Assembly (NCBI GenBank): GCA_017935825.1
Contig: JAGBGW010000104.1
Coordinates: 1-6,045 of the forward strand
Direction: 5' to 3'
From: Clostridia bacterium
GTDB taxonomy: Bacteria; Bacillota; Clostridia; Christensenellales; Maliibacteriaceae
Length of the DNA: 6,045 bases
Part shown: positions 1-5,543 of the stretch, in pieces
Layout of the letters: each line of letters opens with the position of its first letter
Numbering within the stretch: the first letter of the stretch is position 1
The notes under the pieces: generated by a model
Databases searched by the model: none
What the model saw: the letters and a program-made list of their open reading frames with translations, nothing else
What the model was told of the DNA's origin: nothing
Position numbers and translations under genes: made by a program

Positions 1-1114
1 AGCCGGGACGCGCCTTTGGGTCTGCAAAGGTGTAGGGCTGCAGCCTCGGTGCATAATACTGCACACCAATTTCTCCCGAATCGAAATCATCCAATGCAGG
101 AATTTCGGGCATGGGATAGTCAGGAAGCTTGCTTTCTTCCACATATTCCTTGGCAAGATTGGTGCCGTCCGCCATGCGAAGCCAGCCGTCGTCCGTCCAG
201 ACCATTTTCTGGATGGCGGTCTCACGACCCAAGGTGCAGCGAAGTTCAGGCACGAAGGGACGGGACACGTGCAGCACAAGGTAGGTCTCGCCCAAAGGCG
301 TATCGATCCAGCTGCCATGACCTGCCTTTTGCAGAAGCGTATCGGGGTTAAAATAACGGGGCTTTAAGTGATCCCAATCATGACGCTCGTTCACATTGGG
401 AAGTACGGAGGTGCAGATGGGGTTCATGGGATCGCGCTCATAGGGGCCCCATACATTCTTTGCCCTGCCCATGGTAACGCTGTGATAATAACCTGTGCCG
501 CCTTCTGCGCACATGATGTAATAGTAGCCGTTGCGCTTGTAAAGATGGGGTGCCTCGATGCAGCCGCGGTCGGTGCCGCCGCGCCAGATGCGCTTGGGAT
601 AGCCGATGATCTTCTTTTGCTTGGGGTCGTATTCCACAAGACCGATGACGCCGGGCTTTTCGTAGCCTTCGCGAGTCTCCCATTCAAGGGAAACAATCCA
701 CTTTCTGCCGTCGTCATCGTGCAAAATCGATGCATCAAAGCCCGAGGAGTGCAGGTACACAGGCTCGCTCCAGGGGCCTTTGATGTCCTTGGCCGTGATG
801 AGGAAATTATCCACATCAAAGTAGCGTGCGTTCATGGAATTCATGACACCGTAGATGACATAGAAAAGGTCTTCTTCCTCGCAGTAGGTCAGGCAAGGTG
901 CCCAGATGCCCTTTGCGGAAGGAAGTCGGGTCAAATCGGGCACGCTCGTCTGCAGAACATGGGTATAAAGCTCCCAGTTTTTCAGATCTTTAGAGTGATA
1001 AATCGGAATGCCAGGCAGCCATTCAAAGGAAGACACGGCAACGTAATAGTCATCGCCTTTTCTGCAGATACAAGGATCGGGATTGAAGCCCTTGAAAATC
1101 GGATTTCTGATCAT
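1..1114 (-). CDS. Glycoside hydrolase family 43 beta-xylosidase / alpha-L-arabinofuranosidase, 3' end outside window
   Basis: Partial gene: 371 codons are open from the ATG at 1112-1114 to the window edge. GH43 xylosidases of this kind are roughly 500-550 aa, so the C-terminal accessory beta-sandwich is missing. Visible residues fit the five-bladed propeller: N-terminal NPIFKGFNPDPCICR with the catalytic base Asp13, FEWLPGIPIYHSKDL (30-44), the pKa-modulating Asp127 in SSGFDASILHDDDG, and the catalytic acid Glu187 in GCIEAPHLYKRNGYYY. There is no signal peptide, so it probably removes xylose or arabinose from imported oligosaccharides in the cytoplasm. AAGGAG at 1122-1127, 7 nt before the ATG, fixes the start. 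Family assignment is firm; exact substrate is inference from the family, the subfamily-11-like N-terminus suggesting beta-xylosidase. It appears to be transcribed alone from its own promoter. Upstream neighbours in the window are not sugar genes. Confidence 0.93.
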   Translation of the reverse strand, partial: MIRNPIFKGFNPDPCICRKGDDYYVAVSSFEWLPGIPIYHSKDLKNWELYTHVLQTSVPDLTRLPSAKGIWAPCLTYCEEEDLFYVIYGVMNSMNARYFDVDNFLITAKDIKGPWSEPVYLHSSGFDASILHDDDGRKWIVSLEWETREGYEKPGVIGLVEYDPKQKKIIGYPKRIWRGGTDRGCIEAPHLYKRNGYYYIMCAEGGTGYYHSVTMGRAKNVWGPYERDPMNPICTSVLPNVNERHDWDHLKPRYFNPDTLLQKAGHGSWIDTPLGETYLVLHVSRPFVPELRCTLGRETAIQKMVWTDDGWLRMADGTNLAKEYVEESKLPDYPMPEIPALDDFDSGEIGVQYYAPRLQPYTFADPKARPG

Positions 1115-1145
1115 GGAAATGCTCCTTTTTTGTGTTCAGTTTTTT

Positions 1146-1157
1146 CGGCATATGCCG
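1146..1157. promoter_or_regulatory. 12-bp perfect palindrome in GH43 leader, possible operator
   Basis: CGGCATATGCCG reads identically on both strands. It sits about 16-27 nt downstream of the predicted GH43 transcription start and 18 nt upstream of its ribosome site. The position suits a repressor operator for a sugar-responsive regulator, but no regulator is encoded nearby and the central AT step differs from the usual LacI-family CG centre. It could also be chance. Confidence 0.3.
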
Positions 1158-1179
1158 TACGTGCAAATATGTTGGTTCT

Positions 1180-1208
1180 ATTTTAACAAAGCAAAAAGGC
1201 ACGGTCAA
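1180..1208 (-). promoter_or_regulatory. Sigma-A-type promoter for the GH43 gene
   Basis: On the minus strand, -35 TTGACC (1203-1208) and -10 TAAAAT (1180-1185) are separated by exactly 17 bp, giving a start near 1173 and a leader of about 60 nt. The -35 box lies inside the stem-loop of the upstream gene's terminator, so the end of one transcription unit and the start of the next share DNA. Confidence 0.65.
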
Positions 1209-1222
1209 TCGACCATGCCTTT
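1195..1222 (-). terminator. Rho-independent terminator after the 86-aa membrane protein gene
   Basis: A 12-position stem (1195-1206 with 1211-1222) has a single C/A mismatch and a 4-nt loop. On the minus strand it is followed by a T-rich run, TTTTTGCTTT counting the last stem bases. It starts 7 nt after the TAA of the 86-aa gene. The other strand also has a T run at 1226-1230, so it may work in both directions, although no plus-strand gene needs it. Confidence 0.75.
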
Positions 1223-1228
1223 CAATTT

Positions 1229-1489
1229 TTAATATTTGATCAGAATGCCCACCACTTCGCCGATGAGGGTGCAAAGCGGAAGTGCCAGCGTTATGCTCAT
1301 CATGCCGCTTGTACCAAGCGCCACACCCACACACATGCCAAAGCACATGCCAAGGGTCATGCAGTCCCCTTTTTTGCCGGGACCTTTTTGCTGCTGAAGT
1401 TTGGACTTTTGCACCATTCGAACGATGAAGATCGCGATGGCAATACCAACCATCACCCAGGGAAGCGCTGCTTTGATAAATTCCATCAT
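1229..1489 (-). CDS. Small membrane protein with glycine zipper, function unknown
   Basis: An 86-aa protein I do not recognise as a named family. Residues 6-25 form a hydrophobic helix (IKAALPWVMVGIAIAIFIV). A short Lys/Gln-rich linker follows (26-42, with KSK and PGKKGD), then a second hydrophobic stretch at 43-62 and a third at 64-84. The second contains Gly47, Gly51, Gly55 and Gly59 in exact four-residue spacing, a GxxxG zipper typical of tightly packed helices, with Cys43, Cys49 and Cys53 interleaved. AGGAG at 1501-1505 lies 11 nt before the ATG at 1487-1489. A second ATG follows directly at 1486, and the ATG at 1499 in another frame is too close to the ribosome site. It has its own promoter and terminator, so it is probably monocistronic. 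That it is a real gene is likely; its role is unknown. Confidence 0.75.
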   Translation of the reverse strand: MMEFIKAALPWVMVGIAIAIFIVRMVQKSKLQQQKGPGKKGDCMTLGMCFGMCVGVALGTSGMMSITLALPLCTLIGEVVGILIKY

Positions 1490-1521
1490 AAATCTGCATT
1501 CTCCTACATTGGATTTTCTTT

Positions 1522-1550
1522 ATTCTATCACAGAACGTTATGTAAAAAAA
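1522..1550 (-). promoter_or_regulatory. Extended -10 promoter for the 86-aa gene
   Basis: On the minus strand, TGATAGAAT supplies an extended -10 (TAGAAT at 1522-1527). The -35 region 17 bp upstream is only a T tract (1545-1550). The predicted start near 1515 would leave about 10 nt before the AGGAG. Confidence 0.45.
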
Positions 1551-1666
1551 GTCTTAGTCCGGTAAATATAAACCGAAGCCGTTTTTGGAAGCCACACCGT
1601 TAACATTACTTTAAATCTGTTTTTGAAGGACATGCAAACACTTTATTCCATCTTGGCTGATGCTTT

Positions 1667-1700
1667 CAAAAATCTTTGACACCACGGGAGCAGATTTTTG
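1667..1700. repeat. Perfect 9-bp inverted repeat
   Basis: CAAAAATCT at 1667-1675 is the exact reverse complement of AGATTTTTG at 1692-1700, with a 16-nt loop. The stem is AT-rich and not followed by a long T run on either strand, so a terminator role is doubtful. It is the clearest structural feature in an otherwise empty gap. Confidence 0.5.
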
Positions 1701-1767
1701 TGTTAGGGGAAATTGAACGAGGAAGGTGGACCGGACGTCCAGCGACGAGTGAAATGATGCCTGGCGC

Positions 1768-1789
1768 AAAAAGATGCCGCGTGGTGCGG
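1768..1789 (-). terminator. Weak terminator after znuB
   Basis: On the minus strand, CCGC (1786-1789) and GCGG (1777-1780) pair around a 5-nt loop, followed after CATC by five T (1768-1772). It begins 22 nt past the znuB stop, the right place to end the metal operon. The 4-bp stem is short, so it may be leaky. Confidence 0.4.
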
Positions 1790-1811
1790 ATTCGGATTGT
1801 ATTTATCGGGC

Positions 1812-2633
1812 TTAACCACGTTTTAACAGGCGGGCGGCAATGCTTGCCGCGATGAATGCCGCAAGATTGACCAGCACGATGCTTGCACCTGTGGGGGTTG
1901 CGGCAATGTAGGAAATGAAAAGTCCGATAAGGAAGCAGACCACGGAGATAACGGCGGACGTCACCACCACCGCACGGTAGTTTTTGCAAAGCCGCATGGC
2001 GGTAAGCGCAGGGAAAATGATAAGGCTTGAAATCAGCATGGCACCCATCATCCGCATGCCAAGGACGATGGTCACTGCAGTCAAAACCGCAAGGAGCATA
2101 TTGTAGACGTTGACCCTCACACCGCTTGCCTGCGCAAAGGCCTCGTCGAAGGTGACGGAGAACATGCGGTTATAGAACACGACAAACAACACAAGCACGC
2201 ACACGCAAAGGCAGATGCTCAGCACCACGTCAGCCTTTGTCATGGCAAGGATGCTGCCGAACATGTAGTTCAAAATATCCATGTTCATACCCGAGGACAT
2301 GGATACCGCCATAACGCCCATGGCAAGTGCGCTGGTGGAAATCAGTGCGATGGCGGAATCACCTTTGATCTTCGCCGTGGAATTTAAGCGAAGCAGCAAA
2401 AATGCCGCCACGATGACCACGGGAATTGCAACTGCAAGAGGCGCAAGACCCAGTGCCATGGCAAGTGCCAGTGCGCCGAACCCCACATGGGAAAGGCCGT
2501 CGCCGATCATGGAATAGCGTTTCAAAACAAGGTTGACACCAAGCAGCGCGCAACAAAGGGAAAGCAGTACGCCTGCCACCAGTGCACGGCGCATGAAGGG
2601 ATAATACAGGACGGATTCCAAGATTAAATTCAT
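1812..2633 (-). CDS. znuB: Metal (zinc) ABC transporter permease, ABC-3 family
   Basis: A 273-aa integral membrane protein of the ABC-3 family that forms the channel of a zinc/manganese importer. Hydrophobic helices span nearly the whole length, about eight segments. Family landmarks include RYSMIGDGLSHVGFG near 39-53, GDSAIALISTSALAMGVM near 91-108, the FGSILAMTKADV loop near 125-136, GMRMMGAMLISSLIIFPALTA near 192-212 and ATPTGASIVLVN near 245-256. Length is normal for ZnuB/AdcB. The ATG at 2631-2633 overlaps the TGA of the ATPase gene by 4 bp, and GGGAGG lies about 9 nt upstream, so translation is probably coupled. It is the last gene of the operon. Zinc rather than manganese is inferred from the His-rich binding protein of the same operon. 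Confidence 0.92.
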   Translation of the reverse strand: MNLILESVLYYPFMRRALVAGVLLSLCCALLGVNLVLKRYSMIGDGLSHVGFGALALAMALGLAPLAVAIPVVIVAAFLLLRLNSTAKIKGDSAIALISTSALAMGVMAVSMSSGMNMDILNYMFGSILAMTKADVVLSICLCVCVLVLFVVFYNRMFSVTFDEAFAQASGVRVNVYNMLLAVLTAVTIVLGMRMMGAMLISSLIIFPALTAMRLCKNYRAVVVTSAVISVVCFLIGLFISYIAATPTGASIVLVNLAAFIAASIAARLLKRG

Positions 2634-3325
2634 CTTACCCCACCTCCCAGAAGCTGTGCTGCGTAGGACGTTTCAAGGTACTGTTCTGTGGTACCGAAAA
2701 AGCGCATGGAGTTTTCCAGATGCAGGATATGGTCGGCATACCAAAGCGCGGAGGAAACATCGTGGGAGACCATCACCACACTCATGCCGTATTGTTGATT
2801 CTGCTGTGCGATCAGTTCATACATCTGCTCGGTGACGATGGGATCAAGACCCGTTGCAGGCTCGTCCAGCACCAGCAGTTTTTTTGCCGCGCAAAGCGCA
2901 CGTGCAAGAAGCACACGCTGCTGCTGACCGCCCGAAAGATCACGGAAAGACCGATCTGCCAGGTCGGCAATTTCCATCTGCTCCATTTTTTCTTTTGCAA
3001 GGCGCTTTTCCTTTGCGCCGTAGAACAGCGCACGGGTGCCCGACAGCACCACTTCCTGCACCGATGCAGGGAAGTCCTTCTGGGCAACCGTCTGCTGTGG
3101 CAGATAGCCGATGTCGGAACGGGTCATACCGCAAAAGTCGATTTTACCCTTGGCAGGTGCTTTCAAGCCCACCAGACCTTTGATGAAGGTACTTTTGCCC
3201 GAGCCGTTCTGCCCGACGACACAAAGGTAGTCCCCTTCGTTCATATTCAAATTGATCTGCTCGCAGACCATGCGGTTTTCATAGGAAAACCCAAGGTCCG
3301 AGCATTGTATAAGCGTTGCTTTCAA
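2630..3325 (-). CDS. znuC: Metal (zinc) ABC transporter ATP-binding protein
   Basis: A 231-aa cytoplasmic ATPase that powers the importer. All nucleotide-binding motifs are intact: Walker A GQNGSGKST (38-46), Q-loop in YLPQQ (74-78), signature LSGGQQQR (130-137), Walker B LLVLDEP (150-156), D-loop GLD (159-161) and switch His188 in VSHD. Length is typical of ZnuC/AdcC/MntB. The start is TTG at 3323-3325: no in-frame ATG fits, a strong AAGGAGG lies 7 nt upstream, and the TTGA arrangement overlaps the znuA stop by 4 bp. The 3' end overlaps the permease ATG in the same manner, so its product level is tied to both neighbours. Function is secure at family level; the metal is inferred from context. 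Confidence 0.94.
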   Translation of the reverse strand: MKATLIQCSDLGFSYENRMVCEQINLNMNEGDYLCVVGQNGSGKSTFIKGLVGLKAPAKGKIDFCGMTRSDIGYLPQQTVAQKDFPASVQEVVLSGTRALFYGAKEKRLAKEKMEQMEIADLADRSFRDLSGGQQQRVLLARALCAAKKLLVLDEPATGLDPIVTEQMYELIAQQNQQYGMSVVMVSHDVSSALWYADHILHLENSMRFFGTTEQYLETSYAAQLLGGGVR

Positions 3326-4263
3326 TTGAGCGCCTCCTTGAGCGTTTCAACATTTTCCCACATAAAGGATGCATAGGTCCTGCCCTCTTGCATATCTTCT
3401 GCACTGATATTGTGGCAGGCGTAAAAAGTCATCACGTTCGTCCCCGTTGCCTCGGCAATGGCATTGGCGATCTTGTCGGAACTTAATTCCGCCTTCAGCA
3501 CAACGGGCACACCCTCTTGTTTTACACAGTCGATCAGGTATGCAAGGGTGGCCGCACTGGGTTCGGTCTGGCTGGCACAGCCGGGGAATGCCGCGTGATA
3601 GGAAAGACCGTATTCACGAACAAAGTACAGGAAGGGAAACCGATCGCCGAAGATGATCTCGTGCCGCTGTGCATTTTCCACTACGTCGCGGAAGGCCTGA
3701 TCGATCTCTTCCAGTTCTGCGATATAAGTTTTTGCATTGGCTTGGTAGGTATCTGCATGTTCCCCGTCCACCTCGCACAGCACGTCGCAGATGCCCTGCG
3801 CGATGGTGATGGCGTTGACGGGCGAAGTCCAGATGTGCTCGTCGTACTCCTCGTGATCTTCGTGGGTATGGACGTGTTCTTCCGCCTCGATGCCGTGGTC
3901 ATGGTCTTCGTGCAGGCACTCGATCATGGGCATCAGGCGAATCATGGTGATTTCGTCATGAGGAATGGAATCCAAAATTCCCTCGATCCATGCATCGGAT
4001 TCACCACCCACATAGATGAAGACGTCGCAGTTTGAAATGCGGAGGATGTCCTGCGCAGTGGGTTCGAAGCTATGGCTTTCGCTGCCGGGAGGAAGGAGCA
4101 TGGAAATATCCGCCATATCCCCTGCCACGGCGCGGGCAAAATCATAGGGCGCAAAGGATGTGGCGACGATCTGCAGACGGTCGGATGCAGGTTCTTCCGC
4201 CGCAGTGCAGGAACAAAACACCAAAAGCATTGCGCACAAAAGGTACAAAACGCGCTTCATCAT
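3322..4263 (-). CDS. znuA: Zinc-binding lipoprotein of ABC transporter (ZnuA/AdcA-like)
   Basis: A 313-aa cluster A-I solute-binding protein that captures metal outside the membrane. Residues 3-19 form a lipoprotein signal: KR, a hydrophobic core, then FCSC with Cys19 (or Cys17) as the lipidation site. Metal-binding landmarks are His64 in PPGSESHSFEP and His143 in DEHIWTSP. Between them lies a mobile loop rich in His and acids (118-143, eight His), a mark of zinc-specific members. Where many ZnuA/AdcA proteins have a third His (HxAF), this one reads FGDRFPF (205-211), followed by PGCASQTEPSAAT with Glu234. Two start codons are adjacent. The ATG at 4263 gives the ATGA overlap with the regulator stop, but GGAGG at 4266-4270 is only 2 nt from it and 5 nt from the ATG at 4260, so the second may be used. 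Numbering here starts at 4263. Confidence 0.92.
   Translation of the reverse strand: MMKRVLYLLCAMLLVFCSCTAAEEPASDRLQIVATSFAPYDFARAVAGDMADISMLLPPGSESHSFEPTAQDILRISNCDVFIYVGGESDAWIEGILDSIPHDEITMIRLMPMIECLHEDHDHGIEAEEHVHTHEDHEEYDEHIWTSPVNAITIAQGICDVLCEVDGEHADTYQANAKTYIAELEEIDQAFRDVVENAQRHEIIFGDRFPFLYFVREYGLSYHAAFPGCASQTEPSAATLAYLIDCVKQEGVPVVLKAELSSDKIANAIAEATGTNVMTFYACHNISAEDMQEGRTYASFMWENVETLKEALN
3333..3339 (-). promoter_or_regulatory. Strong ribosome binding site supporting the znuC TTG start
   Basis: AAGGAGG on the minus strand ends 7 nt before the TTG at 3325. It lies inside the last codons of znuA. Its strength and spacing argue that TTG is the true start and that a weak codon is compensated by a strong site. 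Confidence 0.75.
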
Positions 4264-4670
4264 GCCCTCCTGCAGTCAGAACAGGTGCCGTAGAACACGG
4301 TCTGTACCAAGTCAAGCTCAAAATCATGATCTTCCTGCACATGGCTTCTGAGCTTTTCGATCAAATCGCATTCCAGATGGACAAGACCGCCGCAGGATTT
4401 ACACTTCATGTGATAGCCGCCTGTTTCTTCCTTTTCGCCGATGTACTCAAAGCTTGCCGCCGCACTGTCGGAAAAGACGTACCGCTTAACCTGTCCTTCT
4501 TCCACCAGTTTATTGAGCTGGCGGTAGATGGTGGACGTACCAATGGTCTCGCCCATCTGCTCCATATGCTTTGCAATGTCGGCAATGGTGACGTGACGAC
4601 CGCGATTTGCCGCAAGGAAATCCAGTACCATCTGCCGCTGTTTTGTTTTATAGGTATGATGCTCGTGCAT
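4260..4670 (-). CDS. zur: Fur-family metal-responsive repressor, probably Zur
   Basis: A 136-aa Fur-superfamily regulator of usual length. The N-terminal winged helix-turn-helix includes RQMVLDFLAANRGRHVTIADI and the recognition region GTSTIYRQLNKLVEEGQVKR (44-63). The C-terminal dimerisation half has both structural zinc CxxC pairs, Cys90/Cys93 (CKSC) and Cys130/Cys133 (CSDC). Candidate regulatory ligands are His87, His98, Glu100, His110, His115 and Glu118. The ATG at 4668-4670 has AGGAG at 4679-4683, 8 nt upstream. It is the first gene of the operon with znuACB, and Fur-type boxes overlap and flank the operon promoter, so autorepression is expected. Fur-family membership is firm. Zinc sensing (Zur rather than Fur, Mur or PerR) is inferred from the transporter genes. 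Confidence 0.88.
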   Translation of the reverse strand: MHEHHTYKTKQRQMVLDFLAANRGRHVTIADIAKHMEQMGETIGTSTIYRQLNKLVEEGQVKRYVFSDSAAASFEYIGEKEETGGYHMKCKSCGGLVHLECDLIEKLRSHVQEDHDFELDLVQTVFYGTCSDCRRA

Positions 4671-4691
4671 GGTGATAACTCCTGTTGAATA

Positions 4692-4706
4692 TGAGAACGA
4701 TTTTCA
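4692..4706. promoter_or_regulatory. Imperfect Fur/Zur box over the metal operon start site
   Basis: TGAGAAC-G-ATTTTCA is a 7-1-7 inverted repeat with two mismatched positions between half sites. One half is identical to that of the perfect box at 4742-4756. It touches the predicted -10 and covers the transcription start, so a bound repressor would block RNA polymerase directly. Box centres (4699 and 4749) are 50 bp apart. Confidence 0.6.
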
Positions 4707-4734
4707 TTTTTACACACGTCTATCTTTTTGTCAA
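4706..4734 (-). promoter_or_regulatory. Promoter of the zur-znuACB operon
   Basis: On the minus strand, a perfect -35 TTGACA (4729-4734) is followed after 16-17 bp by TAAAAA/AAAAAT (4706-4712), with the start near 4700. The -10 is imperfect but preceded by TGTG. A Fur-type box lies on each side, one overlapping the start and one just upstream of the -35. Confidence 0.65.
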
Positions 4735-4736
4735 TA

Positions 4737-4761
4737 GAAATTGAAAATCATTTTCAATTTC
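4737..4761. promoter_or_regulatory. Perfect 25-bp palindromic Fur/Zur box
   Basis: GAAATTGAAAAT (4737-4748), a central C (4749), then the exact reverse complement (4750-4761): a 12-1-12 palindrome without mismatch. Its core TGAAAAT-C-ATTTTCA (4742-4756) matches the 7-1-7 architecture of Fur-superfamily operators. It lies 2 bp upstream of the metal operon -35 and 8 bp upstream of the azlC -35. Perfect symmetry extending 5 bp beyond each half of the core may allow two dimers to bind. Confidence 0.8.
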
Positions 4762-4769
4762 GACAACAC

Positions 4770-4798
4770 TTGCGCAAATACACCATTGCGCGTAGAAT
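4770..4798 (+). promoter_or_regulatory. Promoter of azlCD
   Basis: TTGCGC (4770-4775) and TAGAAT (4793-4798) with a 17-bp spacer, start near 4805, giving a leader of about 28 nt before the ATG at 4833. The hexamer TTGCGC recurs at 4786-4791 within the spacer. Confidence 0.6.
4772..4791. promoter_or_regulatory. Inverted repeat in azlC promoter spacer, possible operator
   Basis: GCGCAA (4772-4777) and TTGCGC (4786-4791) are perfect reverse complements separated by 8 nt, overlapping the -35 and filling the spacer. A regulator bound here would compete with RNA polymerase. No dedicated azl regulator is encoded in the window. Confidence 0.3.
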
Positions 4799-4799
4799 C

Positions 4800-4813
4800 A
4801 TTGATGTATCAAT
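4800..4813. promoter_or_regulatory. 14-bp perfect palindrome at azlC start site, possible operator
   Basis: ATTGAT-GT-ATCAAT is symmetric without mismatch and straddles the predicted transcription start near 4805. It may be an operator, or, if transcribed whole, a weak 5' hairpin. AT-rich palindromes of this size do arise by chance. Confidence 0.35.
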
Positions 4814-4832
4814 TTCCATTCAAAGGTTATCT

Positions 4833-5540
4833 ATGAAACAGACAAATGCACAAAAAATAAAGAAGGCCGCCATCTGCGCCTTCCCCCATACCATCCCGAT
4901 CATGACGGGGTTCCTGTTTTTGGGCATCACCTATGGTATCTATGTAAAAGCCTTGGGACATCCTGCATACTTTCCCACGCTGACCAGCATGACGGTGTTT
5001 GCAGGCTCTGCGGAATTTGTGCTGGCTGATTTGCTCACAGGCATCTTCCACCCCATCCAGACCTTTGCGCTGATCCTCATGATCAACGCACGGCACCTGT
5101 TCTACGGCATTTCCATGCTGGACCGCTACCGCGACATGGGTGCAAAAAAGATCTATATGATCTTCGGTCTTTGCGATGAGTCGTTCTCCATCAACTGTGC
5201 GACCACCGTCCCCGAGGATGTGGATAAAGCCTGGTTTTACTTCTTCGTCACGCTGATGGATCACTTTTACTGGATCTGCGGCTGCACGCTGGGCGGCATT
5301 TTCGGAAGCTTCATCCACTTTGACACCACCGGCATCGACTTTTGCATGACGGCGATGTTCATTGTGATTCTTGTAGAACAGTGCATGGAGAAGAAAAACC
5401 GCATCCCTGCCCTCATCGGACTTGGTCTGTCTCTTGCAAGCCTTCTTATCTTCGGCGCGCAGGCATTCCTCATCCCTGCGATGATCGCAATCATCCTTGT
5501 GTTGACCGCGGCAAGAAGACCGCTTGAAAAGGAGGCTTGA
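4833..5540 (+). CDS. azlC: AzlC family branched-chain amino acid exporter, large subunit
   Basis: A 235-aa membrane protein that, with AzlD, exports branched-chain amino acids and analogues such as azaleucine. Family landmarks: AFPHTIPIMTGFLFLGITYG (16-35), FAGSAEFVLADLL (56-68), MINARHLFYGISML (83-96), the FGLCDESFS loop (111-119) and DFCMTAMFIVILVEQ (169-183). Hydrophobic segments are distributed throughout, consistent with about six to seven helices. I start at the ATG 4833 because AAAGG (4822-4826) is 6 nt upstream and the family N-terminus begins there. The same frame is open back to a TTG at 4728, but that would translate through the Fur-type box and both promoters. The ribosome site of azlD overlaps its last codons, so the two are co-transcribed. 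Substrate range is inferred from family. Confidence 0.9.
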   Translation: MKQTNAQKIKKAAICAFPHTIPIMTGFLFLGITYGIYVKALGHPAYFPTLTSMTVFAGSAEFVLADLLTGIFHPIQTFALILMINARHLFYGISMLDRYRDMGAKKIYMIFGLCDESFSINCATTVPEDVDKAWFYFFVTLMDHFYWICGCTLGGIFGSFIHFDTTGIDFCMTAMFIVILVEQCMEKKNRIPALIGLGLSLASLLIFGAQAFLIPAMIAIILVLTAARRPLEKEA

Positions 5541-5543
5541 GCC

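Larger units (their letters stand above)
1551..1811. other. Intergenic region without a convincing gene
   Basis: About 260 bases between the promoter of the 86-aa gene and the end of znuB. It holds a weak terminator for the metal operon (1768-1789), a small hairpin with arms TGGAC/GTCCA (1727-1741), and a perfect 9-bp inverted repeat CAAAAATCT/AGATTTTTG (1667-1675 and 1692-1700). One minus-strand frame is open for 63 codons (1614-1802, stop at 1611-1613), but it has no ATG and no ribosome site, only GTG or TTG candidates. I see no tRNA, rRNA or recognisable riboswitch. Confidence 0.6.

Noticed and set aside
16..351. Plus-strand open frame of 111 codons at the left edge
   Set aside because: It lies opposite GH43 codons, and its composition (Arg, Ser, His, Pro rich) is typical of a shadow frame.
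368..1186. Long plus-strand open frame of 272 codons
   Set aside because: It is antisense to the GH43 gene, which shows intact catalytic motifs in the minus frame. It has no ribosome site and ends in the intergenic region.
1050..1499. Minus-strand 149-codon frame overlapping the 86-aa gene
   Set aside because: Its ATG is 1 nt from the AGGAG, it runs over a terminator and a promoter into GH43, and the sequence is Arg/His rich without hydrophobic helices.
2720..3376. Plus-strand frame of 218 codons opposite znuC
   Set aside because: It is a shadow of a minus-strand ATPase with all ABC motifs intact, and it has no ribosome site.
4728..4832. N-terminal extension of AzlC from the TTG at 4728
   Set aside because: It would run through the 25-bp palindrome, the azlC promoter and its start site. 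The family N-terminus and ribosome site support the ATG at 4833.
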